Assembly: GCA_002551355.1 (NCBI GenBank)
Contig: NTHE01000049.1
Span: forward strand, 1 to 61,591
Direction of reading: 5' to 3'
DNA length: 61,591 nucleotides
Origin: Streptomyces sp. man185
Lineage (GTDB): Bacteria; Actinomycetota; Actinomycetes; Streptomycetales; Streptomycetaceae
The translations under genes were made by a program, and so were the position numbers. Positions 1-10,679 of this stretch are shown piece after piece. Every line of letters starts with the position of its first letter. Position 1 is the stretch's first letter. The notes beneath the pieces are model-generated. The model saw nothing but the letters and a program-made list of their open reading frames with translations. It had not been told where the DNA came from and ran no database searches.

Positions 1-13
1 CCAGCCCGCTCAG

Positions 14-32
14 AGATGTGTATAAGAGACAG
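14..32 (+). other. Nextera (Tn5) mosaic end at window edge, artefact
   Basis: The 19 bases AGATGTGTATAAGAGACAG are exactly the Tn5/Nextera mosaic end used in library preparation. They are not native chromosome. The reading frame of the glgB start runs into them and becomes the typical adapter translation VSYTHL. Bases 1-32 should be treated as vector or adapter, and real sequence begins at about 33. Confidence 0.95.
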
Positions 33-282
33 GGCCCTGCCCGTCGCCGGCCTGCCGGGGGCGCGGCGGGCCCGCGTCCGACCGCTTGGGCCGGACGCGC
101 TTGGCGGGCGCGGCCTTGGTGGTGGTCGTGGCGGGCGCGGCTCCGGCCCCTGGCGCGGCGGCCTCGGCGGGCGCCGGCGCGGGAGCTTCGACGGGGGCTT
201 CGGCCGTGACCTCGGCCGGAACCTCGACCGGGACCTCGGCGGTCTTGCGGGATGCCTTGCGGGACGGCTTGCGGGCGGTCAC
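33..282 (-). CDS. glgB: 1,4-alpha-glucan branching enzyme, N-terminal fragment
   Basis: Only the first 83 or so codons are present, because the gene is cut by the adapter at the window edge. The start is the GTG at 282, preceded by a strong GAGGAGG ribosome-binding site. The visible part is a Lys/Arg-rich start (VTARKPSRKASRK) followed by a Pro/Ala/Glu/Val-rich linker, with no catalytic residue in view. Actinobacterial branching enzymes of the GlgE cluster often carry such a disordered Ala/Pro N-terminal extension before the CBM48 and GH13 domains. The call rests mainly on gene order: glgB normally follows mak in Streptomyces. The enzyme would put alpha-1,6 branches into the linear glucan made by GlgE. 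Confidence 0.6.
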
Positions 283-408
283 AGGGACTGCCTCCTCGGA
301 GAGTGAAGGGGAGAAGCACGGGCGGAGGGGTGACACACGAGGAAGGGGACTCGCACGGAGCGGCGGGCGGGGACGGGGAGGTACGGCGCGAGGGGGCGGC
401 GGCCCGGC

Positions 409-1830
409 TCAGGCCGCCGCGGACTGGGCGAGGCGCTGGATGGCCGCCATCGGGACCGGCAGCCAGTCGGGACGGTGCCGGGCCTCGTACACCACCTCGT
501 ACACGGCCTTGTCGGTCTCGTGGGCGCGCAGCAGCTCCGGTTCGCCGCGCGGATCGCTGCCCGACGCGTGCGCGTAGCCCTCGCAGTAGGCGGCACGGCA
601 GCGGGCCGCCCACTCCGGGTTCCACGGGCGGTGCGAGCGGGCCGCGTAGTCGAAGGACCGCAGCATGCCCGCGACATCGCGCACCGGGGGTGCGGGCATG
701 CGGCGCTCGGGCAGCGGGCGGGCCGGTTCGCCCTCGAAGTCGATGAGCGACCAGAAACCGTCGGGGGAGCGCAGCGTCTGCCCGAGGTGCAGATCGCCGT
801 GCACCCGCTGCTGGGCCCAGCCACTGCCCCGGATCCCGAGGTCGGTCACCGCCTCGAACGCGGCGCGCAGCCCGGGGACGTACGGCACGAGCGCCGGGAC
901 CGCCTGGGCGGCGGCCTCCAGCCGCTGGGTCATCTGGGCGACGAGCTGCCGGGTCTGGGTGCCGCGCAGCGCCGGGGTCGGCAGTGCGGCGGCGAGCGCG
1001 GTGTGCACCTCGGCGGTGGCCCGGCCCAGCGCCCGCGCCTCGGGCAGGAAGTCGCGGCCCGCGGTGAGCGCGGCCAGCGCGAGCTGCCAGCCGTCGCGCG
1101 CTCCTTGGAGGAAGGGCTGGAGGACGCCGAGGGTGAGCGGATCGGGTCCGGGCGCCTCGAACCAGGCGACCGGGGCGGGCACCCGCTCGCACCCCTCGCC
1201 GGTGAGGGCGAGCGGCAGCTCCAGGTCCGGGTTGGTGCCCGGGAAGACCCGCCGGAAGATCTTGAGGATGAACGCGTCCCCGTAGACGAGCGAGGAGTTG
1301 GACTGCTCGGCGTCCAGCACCCGGGGCGTGAGACCGGCCGGGATGGCGGCGGTCCGCTCGAACCGCAGCGAGCCGAGGTTCCCGGGGCGGCGGAACCGCT
1401 CCAGCAGCACATCGGCCAGCCGGGGGTCGTGCAGCGCGTCGTACACGGTCCGTCCGGCGAGCGGCCCCCGCTCCACCCGTCCGACCAACGCTCCGGCGAG
1501 CACCGGCGGCAGTGACGTTCTTGCGCCCAGGAGCAGTTGGTAGCAGTCGCCGGCCGGGCGGTCCGACCGGGAGGACTGCTCGACCCGCAGCAGCAGGTGC
1601 AGGAGCCCGGGGCCCGCCGTGCCGTCCAGCGGCACCATCTCGGTGGCCGAGACCAGCCGGAAGCCGGTGACCGGCCGGCCCTTGCCGGCGAACCAGCGCT
1701 GCCGGGGCAGCCATTCATGGAGCAATGGAGCGAGGGACGGGAGCAGGGTCCCGTCCGGGGTACTGCTGTGCGTTGCGCTGTTCCTCGTGCTCTTCGCCAG
1801 GGCGACGTGAGTGGATGCAGCCTCCGACAT
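409..1830 (-). CDS. mak: maltokinase (Mak/Pep2)
   Basis: A 473-residue protein of the maltokinase family, cytosolic, which phosphorylates maltose with ATP to give alpha-maltose 1-phosphate, the donor for GlgE. The N-terminal lobe has the family signature LPRQRWFAGKGRPV. The C-terminal lobe has the aminoglycoside-kinase-like catalytic loop VHGDLHLGQ near residue 345, followed by LIDFEGEP near 363 for metal binding. ATG 1830 is chosen because homology begins just after it; an upstream in-frame extension to 2094 looks like noncoding read-through. It lies downstream of treS but is separated by about 200 bases and a perfect hairpin, so it may have partly independent transcription. TreS and Mak are often fused or form a complex in actinobacteria; here they are separate genes. 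Confidence 0.92.
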   Translation of the reverse strand: MSEAASTHVALAKSTRNSATHSSTPDGTLLPSLAPLLHEWLPRQRWFAGKGRPVTGFRLVSATEMVPLDGTAGPGLLHLLLRVEQSSRSDRPAGDCYQLLLGARTSLPPVLAGALVGRVERGPLAGRTVYDALHDPRLADVLLERFRRPGNLGSLRFERTAAIPAGLTPRVLDAEQSNSSLVYGDAFILKIFRRVFPGTNPDLELPLALTGEGCERVPAPVAWFEAPGPDPLTLGVLQPFLQGARDGWQLALAALTAGRDFLPEARALGRATAEVHTALAAALPTPALRGTQTRQLVAQMTQRLEAAAQAVPALVPYVPGLRAAFEAVTDLGIRGSGWAQQRVHGDLHLGQTLRSPDGFWSLIDFEGEPARPLPERRMPAPPVRDVAGMLRSFDYAARSHRPWNPEWAARCRAAYCEGYAHASGSDPRGEPELLRAHETDKAVYEVVYEARHRPDWLPVPMAAIQRLAQSAAA

Positions 1831-1994
1831 GGCATCGCGTCCTTTCCCCGGGCACACCACAGGATGCGAAGAGTGTCCCGGATTGCGGCAATGGCTGTCC
1901 GGCTGTGCGGGACGTGTCGGGAGAGGAGGGTCCTTACGGACTCGAACGGCGGAACCGTGAAGGCTCTGAAGGCCCTTCGTTCCGTGAGAGTGCC

Positions 1995-2026
1995 CCGTGC
2001 GGGACGGAGGAAACCGTCCCGCACGG
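1995..2026 (-). terminator. 13-bp perfect hairpin after treS
   Basis: The arms 1995-2007 and 2014-2026 are perfectly complementary over 13 bp, with a 6-base loop. It sits 12 bases beyond the treS stop codon on the minus strand. There is no T-tract, as is common for terminators in high-GC actinomycetes. It probably reduces read-through from glgE-treS into mak. Confidence 0.65.
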
Positions 2027-2038
2027 AGTGGTGGCGCC

Positions 2039-3741
2039 TCAGGCCGGCGGCGCGTCCTTGCGCAGCCGGAACCAGTAGAAGCCGTGTCCCGCAAGGGTCA
2101 GCAGGTAGGGCCACTGACCGATGGCCGGGAAGCGTACCCCGCCGATCAATTCCACCGGATGACGTCCGTTGAACGATCGCAGGTCCAACTCCGTCGGCTG
2201 CGCGAACCGCGAGAAGTTGTGCACGCACAGGACGAGGTCGTCCCCGTACTCGCGGGTGAACGCCAGCACCGCCGGGTTGGAGGAGGGGAGTTCGGTGTAC
2301 TCGCCGAGACCGAAGGCCGGATTCTGCTTCCGGATCTCGATCATCCGACGGGTCCAGTGCAGCAGCGAGGACGGCGAGGCCATCGACGCCTCGACGTTGG
2401 TGACCTGGTAGCCGTAGACCGGGTCCATGATCGTGGGGAGGTAGAGCCGCCCCGGATCACTGGAGGAGAACCCGGCGTTGCGGTCGGGCGTCCACTGCAT
2501 CGGGGTGCGCACCGCGTCCCGGTCGCCCAGCCAGATGTTGTCGCCCATCCCGATCTCGTCCCCGTAGTAGAGGATCGGGGAGCCGGGCAGCGACAGCAGC
2601 AGGGCGGTGAACAGCTCGATCTGGTTGCGGTCGTTGTCCAGCAGCGGGGCGAGCCGCCTGCGGATGCCGATGTTGGCGCGCATCCGCGGGTCCTTGGCGT
2701 ACTCCGCGTACATGTAGTCGCGTTCTTCGTCCGTGACCATTTCGAGGGTCAGCTCGTCGTGGTTGCGCAGGAAGATGCCCCACTGGCAGTTCTTCGGGAT
2801 CTCCGGCGTCTTCGCCAGGATTTCCGAGACCGGGTAGCGGCTCTCGCGGCGCACCGCCATGAAGATCCGCGGCATCACGGGGAAGTGGAACGCCATGTGG
2901 CATTCGTCGCCGCCCTGCTCGTAGTCGCCGAAGTAGTCGACGACGTCCTCCGGCCACTGGTTGGCCTCGGCGAGGAGCACGGTGTCCGGGTAGTTGGCGT
3001 CGATCTCCTTGCGGACCCGCTTGAGGAAGTGGTGGGTCTCGGGGAGGTTCTCGCAGTTGGTGCCCTCGCGCTGGTAGAGGTAGGGCACTGCGTCGACCCG
3101 GAAGCCGTCGATGCCCAGGTCCAGCCAGAACCGCAGCGCCGCCAGGATCTCCTCCTGCACCGCCGGGTTCTCGTAGTTGAGGTCCGGCTGGTGCGAGAAG
3201 AAGCGGTGCCAGTAGTACTGCTTGCGCACCGGGTCGAAGGTCCAGTTGGACGTCTCGGTGTCGACGAAGATGATCCGGGCGTCCTGGAACTGCTTGTCGT
3301 CGTCCGCCCAGACGTAGTAGTCGCCGTACGGCCCGTCCGGGTCGGTGCGGGACTGCTGGAACCACTCGTGCTGGTCGCTCGTGTGGTTCATGACGAAGTC
3401 GATGATGACGCGCATGCCCCGCTGGTGCGAGGCGTCCACGAACTCCACGAAGTCGGCGAGATCGCCGAACTCCGGCAGCACGGCGGTGTAGTCGGAGACG
3501 TCGTAGCCCCCGTCGCGCAGCGGCGACTTGAAGAACGGCGGCAGCCAGAGGCAGTCGACACCGAGCCACTGGAGATAGTCCAGCTTGGCGGTGATGCCCT
3601 TGAGGTCGCCGATTCCGTCGCCGTTGGAGTCCTGGAAGGACCGGACGAGCACCTCGTAGAAGACGGCTCGCTTGAACCAGTCGGGATCGCGGTCCTTGGC
3701 GGGGGTGTCCTCGAACGTGTCGTGGACAGGCTCATTGACGA

Positions 3742-3745
<4 letters not shown>
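2039..3745 (-). CDS. treS: maltose alpha-D-glucosyltransferase (trehalose synthase)
   Basis: A 568-residue GH13 enzyme that interconverts trehalose and maltose by intramolecular transglucosylation in the cytosol. The (beta/alpha)8 motifs are complete: DFVMNHTS near 116-123, the nucleophile Asp218 in DGFRVDAVPYL, the acid/base Glu260 in LLAEANQWP, and the stabiliser Asp330 in RNHDE. The length matches stand-alone TreS enzymes without a fused maltokinase. The ATG at 3745 overlaps the glgE stop codon by 4 bases (ATGA), so the two are translationally coupled. Together with mak and glgE it feeds trehalose into alpha-glucan synthesis. Confidence 0.95.
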
Positions 3746-5760
<2,015 letters not shown>

Positions 5761-6447
5761 GGAATCACCTGAGGGCTGGAGGAGCTCGGCGTGCACGGGT
5801 GACGGCACGGGCGCGGAGGACCGACCGCGTGTGCCGCGAAGACGGGGATCTGTCCTTTGTAGCTGCTCAGCTGTCTGCTGACGGGCTGTGGGCATGGCCG
5901 CTCCTGTCCGCGTTCACTCGAATGGCACTCGAATGGGTGGGTCGCGGGGGTTTCGCGCATGTTTCTGGATGCACGGAGAACGAGTGCGGGCCGGGGTCGT
6001 GCGGTGTACCGGGGAAGCCTTCCCCGCGTCGGAGGGTGGGAAATCCGGCGCCGTGTTAACTACTCGGTCGTAACGGGCCGCTCGGGCCCCGTCGCACGCG
6101 GCGCGCGCGCCCCGCTGGGCGCAGGGGACCCGAAGCGCCCCCCACGGGTTCCGGATACCCGTTCTGCGGCGCCACACGGCAGCCTTCCCTGTGGCAGGGA
6201 GGTCCACAAGGCCGCGTACGGGAGGGAAATCGGCCAAACCGCCAGGTGGGAGGAGTGACGGGGGATCACTGGCGGGGCTTGTGGGGCGTCTGTGGGGAGG
6301 CGCGCGGCGGCCGGTCCCGGACCGGGCGCGCCGTCCGCGCGCCGTGGCAGCCCGCCACGGACGGCCGCTACCGTCAGGGGTGACGGAAGGGACGCACACC
6401 GTCGTGCGTCCGCTCGGATGCGCAAGTCCCCTGTAAAGGTGGAGTAC
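5761..6447. promoter_or_regulatory. glgE-glgP divergent intergenic region
   Basis: A 687-base region between two divergent metabolic genes with no convincing coding frame. It must hold both promoters. The one clear structure is a tandem 11-base repeat at 5915-5936. I could not identify a reliable -35/-10 pair. Confidence 0.5.
5915..5936. repeat. tandem 11-bp direct repeat CACTCGAATGG
   Basis: Two head-to-tail perfect copies (5915-5925 and 5926-5936), one helical turn apart, about 155 bases upstream of the glgE start. The spacing suits a protein that binds direct repeats on one face of DNA. This is the less GC-rich part of the interval. Confidence 0.5.
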
Positions 6448-9117
6448 GTGAAGGCCATTCGTCGATTCACCGTGCGTCCTGTCCTCCCCGAACCCCTCCG
6501 ACCCCTCCACGACCTCGCGCGCAACCTGCGCTGGTCGTGGCACACCGAGACCCGCGAGCTCTTCCGGTCCGCCGACCCCGAAGGCTGGCGGCCCGCGGAC
6601 GCCGACCCCGTACGCCTGCTCGGATCGCTGTCCGCCGGGCGGCTGACCGAACTGGCCGGGGACGAGGAGTACCTCGGCCGCCTCGCCGCGGCCTCCGCCG
6701 ATCTGGCGGAGTATCTGGAGGGCCCGCGCTGGTATCAGGAACAGCGGGCCGCCGGAGCCGAACTCCCCTCCGCCATCGCCTACTTCTCACCCGAATTCGG
6801 TGTCACCGCCGCCCTGCCGCAGTACAGCGGCGGCCTCGGCATCCTGGCCGGCGACCACCTCAAGGCCGCCAGCGACCTGGGCGTCCCGCTCATCGGCGTC
6901 GGCCTGCTCTACCGCCACGGCTACTTCCGCCAGACCCTCTCGCGCGAGGGCTGGCAGCAGGAGCACTATCCCGTCCTCGACCCCAACGAACTCCCGCTCG
7001 ATCTGGTCCGCGAGGCCGACGGCACCCCCGCGCGGGTCGTCCTCGCCCTGCCCGGCGGACGCTCGCTGCACGCGTGCATCTGGCTGGCCCGGGTCGGCCG
7101 CGTCCCGCTGCTCCTCCTCGACTCCGACGTCGAGGAGAATGCGCCCGGCGAACGCGACGTCACCGACCGGCTCTACGGCGGCGGCAGCGACCACCGCCTC
7201 CTCCAGGAGATGCTCCTCGGCATCGGCGGGGTGCGCGCCGTGCGCACCTGGTGCCGGCTCACCGGCACCCCGGAGCCGGAGGTCTTCCACACCAACGAGG
7301 GCCACGCCGGATTCCTCGGGCTGGAGCGCATCCGCGAACTGGCTTCCGACGGGCTCGACTTCGAGGCCGCGCTCGAAGTGGTCCGGGCCGGGACCGTCTT
7401 CACCACCCACACCCCGGTCCCCGCCGGCATAGACCGTTTCGACCGGGGGCTCGTCGCCCGCCACTTCGGCGACGACGGCGAACTGTCCGGCGTGCCCGTC
7501 GAGAAGGTCCTGAGGCTCGGCACCGAGACGTACCCCGGCGGCGAGCCCGAGCTGTTCAACATGGCGGTGATGGGCCTCAGGCTCGCCCAGCGCGCCAACG
7601 GCGTCTCCACCCTTCACGGGGCGGTCAGCCGGGAGATGTTCTCCGGGCTCTGGCCGGGCTTCGACCCTGCCGAGGTGCCGATCACCTCCGTCACCAACGG
7701 GGTCCACGCGCCGACCTGGGTCGCCCCCGAGGTGTTCCGGCTCGGCGCCGGCCAGGTCGGTGAGGGCCGCGCCCACCAGGTGCTGGCGGGCGGCCCGGTG
7801 GCCGGCGAGGCCTCCGCGCAGAGCGGCACGCCCCGCCGCTGGGAGGCGGTGACCGGCATCGGCGACCAGGAGATCTGGGACCTGCGCCGGGACCTGCGCG
7901 GCCAGCTCGTCACCGAGGTCCGCCGCCGCCTCTACGCCTCCTGGCGCAGGCGCGGCGCGGGCACCGCCGAGCTGGGCTGGATCGACGGCGTCCTCGACCC
8001 GGACGTCCTGACCATCGGCTTCGCCCGCCGCGTGCCCTCGTACAAGCGGCTCACGCTGATGCTGCGCGACCGCGACCGGCTGCGGGCGCTGCTGCTGCAC
8101 CCGACGCACCCGATCCAGATCGTCGTCGCGGGGAAGGCCCACCCCGCCGACGACGGCGGGAAGCGGCTGGTGCAGGAGCTGGTGCGGTTCGCGGACGACC
8201 CGCGCGTGCGCCACCGCATCGTCTTCCTCCCGGACTACGGCATGGGCATGGCGCAGAAGCTCTACCCGGGCTGCGACGTCTGGCTCAACAACCCGCTGCG
8301 TCCGCTGGAGGCCTGCGGCACGAGCGGGATGAAGGCGGCGCTGAACGGCTGCCTCAACCTGTCCGTGCGCGACGGTTGGTGGGACGAGTGGTTCGACCCG
8401 GACTTCGGCTGGGAGATCCCCACCGCCGACGGTTCGGCCATCGACGAGGACCGCCGCGACGAGCTGGAGTCGAACGCCCTCTACGCCTTGATCGAGGACC
8501 GGGTCGCCCCGCGCTTCTACGACCGGGGGGCCGGGGGCCTGCCCGACCGCTGGATCGAGATGGTCCGCTCGACGCTGGTCTCCCTGGGGCCGAAGGTGCT
8601 CGCGGGGCGGATGGTACGCGAGTACGTGGAGCGGCTGTACGCGCCCGCCGCACAGTCCCGGCGAGCGCTGGAGCCCGAGGTCGCGCGGGACCTCGCCCAG
8701 TGGAAGACCAAGGTCCGGGCGGCCTGGCGAGGGGTCTCCGTCGACCACGTGGAGTCGGTGACCGACACCGCGGCGGGCGGTTCGGCGGAGCTCGGGGCCA
8801 CCCTGGCGCTGCGCGTGCGGATCGCGCTCGGCGGTCTGGGCCCGGACGATGTGGAGGTCCAGGTGGTGGCGGGCCGGGTCGACTCCGGCGACGCCATCGC
8901 GGACGCCCAGGTCTTCCCGCTGAAGCCGGCGGGCGGCCAGGACCTGGAGGACCGCTGGCTGTACGAGGGCCCGCTCGCGCTGGACCGGACGGGACCGTAC
9001 GGCTACACCGTGCGCGTCCTGCCCGCGCACGCGCTGCTGGCCACCAGCGCCGAACTGGGCCTGGTCGCCCTGCCGACCGAGGCGACGGGGGAGGGCGCGG
9101 GCGTGCTGATGCGCTGA
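6448..9117 (+). CDS. glgP: alpha-glucan (glycogen) phosphorylase
   Basis: An 889-residue GT35 phosphorylase that releases glucose 1-phosphate from alpha-1,4-glucan using pyridoxal phosphate. The N-terminal DUF3417 region (PLHDLARNLRWSWH, about 13-27) is typical of the actinobacterial/archaeal form. The core includes AYFSPEFGVTAALPQYSGG (about 111-129), the substrate/phosphate region RRVPSYKRL, and the PLP-binding Lys629 in ACGTSGMKAALNGC. GTG 6448 follows AAAGGTGGAG at good spacing; the open frame reaches 6292 but that part looks noncoding. It is divergent from glgE, the known layout of the Streptomyces GlgE cluster, and degrades what GlgE and GlgB make. Confidence 0.93.
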   Translation: MKAIRRFTVRPVLPEPLRPLHDLARNLRWSWHTETRELFRSADPEGWRPADADPVRLLGSLSAGRLTELAGDEEYLGRLAAASADLAEYLEGPRWYQEQRAAGAELPSAIAYFSPEFGVTAALPQYSGGLGILAGDHLKAASDLGVPLIGVGLLYRHGYFRQTLSREGWQQEHYPVLDPNELPLDLVREADGTPARVVLALPGGRSLHACIWLARVGRVPLLLLDSDVEENAPGERDVTDRLYGGGSDHRLLQEMLLGIGGVRAVRTWCRLTGTPEPEVFHTNEGHAGFLGLERIRELASDGLDFEAALEVVRAGTVFTTHTPVPAGIDRFDRGLVARHFGDDGELSGVPVEKVLRLGTETYPGGEPELFNMAVMGLRLAQRANGVSTLHGAVSREMFSGLWPGFDPAEVPITSVTNGVHAPTWVAPEVFRLGAGQVGEGRAHQVLAGGPVAGEASAQSGTPRRWEAVTGIGDQEIWDLRRDLRGQLVTEVRRRLYASWRRRGAGTAELGWIDGVLDPDVLTIGFARRVPSYKRLTLMLRDRDRLRALLLHPTHPIQIVVAGKAHPADDGGKRLVQELVRFADDPRVRHRIVFLPDYGMGMAQKLYPGCDVWLNNPLRPLEACGTSGMKAALNGCLNLSVRDGWWDEWFDPDFGWEIPTADGSAIDEDRRDELESNALYALIEDRVAPRFYDRGAGGLPDRWIEMVRSTLVSLGPKVLAGRMVREYVERLYAPAAQSRRALEPEVARDLAQWKTKVRAAWRGVSVDHVESVTDTAAGGSAELGATLALRVRIALGGLGPDDVEVQVVAGRVDSGDAIADAQVFPLKPAGGQDLEDRWLYEGPLALDRTGPYGYTVRVLPAHALLATSAELGLVALPTEATGEGAGVLMR

Positions 9118-9139
9118 GCGCACGCCCTGACGGACCCGA

Positions 9140-9170
9140 GGGGCCCGGCACCGCACCGGTGCCGGGCCCC
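9140..9170 (+). terminator. terminator after glgP
   Basis: A perfect 13-bp G+C stem (9140-9152 with 9158-9170) and a 5-base loop, starting 23 bases after the glgP stop. It is a typical actinomycete terminator without a U-tract. Confidence 0.85.
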
Positions 9171-9214
9171 TGTGCGTCGGCCGGTGGATCCCTTCGCGCA
9201 GTGAACGCAGAACC

Positions 9215-9243
9215 TTGACGTGCTCATGGAATGGCTTTACGTT
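9215..9243 (+). promoter_or_regulatory. promoter of the alginate-lyase-fold gene
   Basis: TTGACG (9215-9220), a 17-base spacer, then TACGTT (9238-9243). This fits the vegetative sigma-factor consensus closely. The transcript would have a leader of about 105 bases before the ATG at 9357, containing a tandem 10-base repeat. Confidence 0.65.
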
Positions 9244-9282
9244 CCTGACTCATCGCAGGGTTCATCATGTGGCCCATCGTTC

Positions 9283-9302
9283 ACACTCATGGACACTCAT
9301 GA
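9283..9302 (+). repeat. tandem 10-bp repeat ACACTCATGG/A in leader
   Basis: ACACTCATGG (9283-9292) is followed immediately by ACACTCATGA (9293-9302). It lies between the predicted promoter and the start codon, where a repressor or RNA-level control could act. Confidence 0.4.
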
Positions 9303-9356
9303 ACACCCTTGTCGGGTCGGGCCGTTGAACCGTCACCGCACCGGAAGGCACCCCAC

Positions 9357-10577
9357 ATGCGTACCGGCACCATCCCCCGTGTCCTCGGCGCCGCCGCCGC
9401 CCTGGCCGCGCTGCTCACCACGGCCCTCGCCGCACCCGCCGTCGCGGAGAGGTCCACGGCACCGGACGGGGTTCCCGTCACGGCCGCCGCCCCGGCGGCC
9501 TTCACCCACCCCGGCGTGCTGGTCAGCCGCCCCCAACTGGATTTCGTCCGGGGCCGGGTACAGGCGGGCGCACAGCCCTGGAAGAGCGCCTTCGACCAGA
9601 TGATGGGCAGCAAGTACGCCTCGCTGACCCGCACCGCCAAGCCCCGCGCGATCGTCGAGTGCGGCTCCTACTCCAACCCCAACCACGGCTGCACGGACGA
9701 GCGCGAGGACGCCATCGCCGCGTACACGCTCTCGCTCGCCTGGTCCATCACCCAGGACAGCCGGTACGCGCAGAAGGCCATCCAGATCATGGACGCCTGG
9801 TCGGCAGTGATCAAGGACCACACCAACAGCAACGCGCCGCTCCAGACCGGCTGGGCCGGCTCGTCCTGGCCGCGGGCCGCCGAGATCATCAAGCACACCT
9901 ACGGCAGCTGGCCCAACTCCGGCCGCTTCGGCACGATGCTCCGCAACGTCTACCTCCCCGAGGTCGCAGGCGGCTCCCACTCCAACGGCAACTGGGAGCT
10001 GTCCATGACCGAGGCGGCGATCGGGATCGCGGTCTTCCTGGAGGACCGCGCGGCCTACGACAAAGCCGTCGGAAAATTCCGCGGACGTGTTCCCGCGTAC
10101 ATCTATGTGACCGCCGACGGTTCGCTGCCGAAGGTCGCACCGGGCAGCGGGCTCGACACCCGGGCGAAAGTCATCAACTACTGGCAAGGGCAGTCCACCT
10201 TCATGGACGGCCTCTCCCAGGAGACCTGCCGCGACCTGACCCACACCGGCTACGGCCTCTCCGCCATTTCCCACATCGCCGAGACCAGCCGCATCCAGGG
10301 CCAGGACCTCTATCCGGAGGTCGCCGACCGGCTGCGGCACGCGATGGGGCTGCACGCCAAGTACCAGCTGGGCGCGGCCGTGCCGTCCTCGCTCTGCGGC
10401 GGCTCGCTCAAGGACGATCTCGGACCGGTCACCGAGGTCGGCTTCAACGCCCTGGCCAACCGGCTCGGGTACGCGATGACCAACACGCAGGCCCTGACCG
10501 AGCGGCAGCGGCCCGCCGGGTCGAACAACCTCTTCGTCGCCTGGGAGACCCTGACCCACGCGAACAATCCCGCCTGA
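9357..10577 (+). CDS. secreted alginate lyase family protein
   Basis: A 406-residue secreted protein. A Sec-type signal (basic MRTGTIPR, a hydrophobic Ala/Leu core, cleavage near APAVAE about residue 31) precedes an (alpha/alpha)-toroid alginate_lyase-type domain. Recognisable elements are HPGVLVSRPQLDFVRGRV, the helical DAIAAYTLSLAW, and SNGNWELSMTEAAIGIAVF, where family catalytic residues cluster. Proteins of this family act on uronate-containing polysaccharides; the substrate cannot be told from sequence. It is monocistronic, with its own promoter and a strong terminator. Catalytic competence is not proven. Confidence 0.8.
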   Translation: MRTGTIPRVLGAAAALAALLTTALAAPAVAERSTAPDGVPVTAAAPAAFTHPGVLVSRPQLDFVRGRVQAGAQPWKSAFDQMMGSKYASLTRTAKPRAIVECGSYSNPNHGCTDEREDAIAAYTLSLAWSITQDSRYAQKAIQIMDAWSAVIKDHTNSNAPLQTGWAGSSWPRAAEIIKHTYGSWPNSGRFGTMLRNVYLPEVAGGSHSNGNWELSMTEAAIGIAVFLEDRAAYDKAVGKFRGRVPAYIYVTADGSLPKVAPGSGLDTRAKVINYWQGQSTFMDGLSQETCRDLTHTGYGLSAISHIAETSRIQGQDLYPEVADRLRHAMGLHAKYQLGAAVPSSLCGGSLKDDLGPVTEVGFNALANRLGYAMTNTQALTERQRPAGSNNLFVAWETLTHANNPA

Positions 10578-10606
10578 GCGACCGGTTCCGGCAGTACCTG
10601 CCACGG

Positions 10607-10649
10607 CGAACGGCCCGGGAGAGGAGCAGAACCCCTCCCGGGCCGTTCG
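10607..10649. terminator. bidirectional terminator
   Basis: A 15-bp perfect stem (10607-10621 with 10635-10649) and a 13-base loop between two convergent genes. It can serve both the lyase gene and the metalloprotease gene. Confidence 0.85.
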
Positions 10650-10679
10650 GTCATGTGGTGGTGCGGTGATCCCGTGGGG

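Noticed and set aside
2039..2094. Upstream extension of the maltokinase to 2094
   Set aside because: The extra 88 codons cross the hairpin after treS and have no family similarity; ATG 1830 starts where homology begins.
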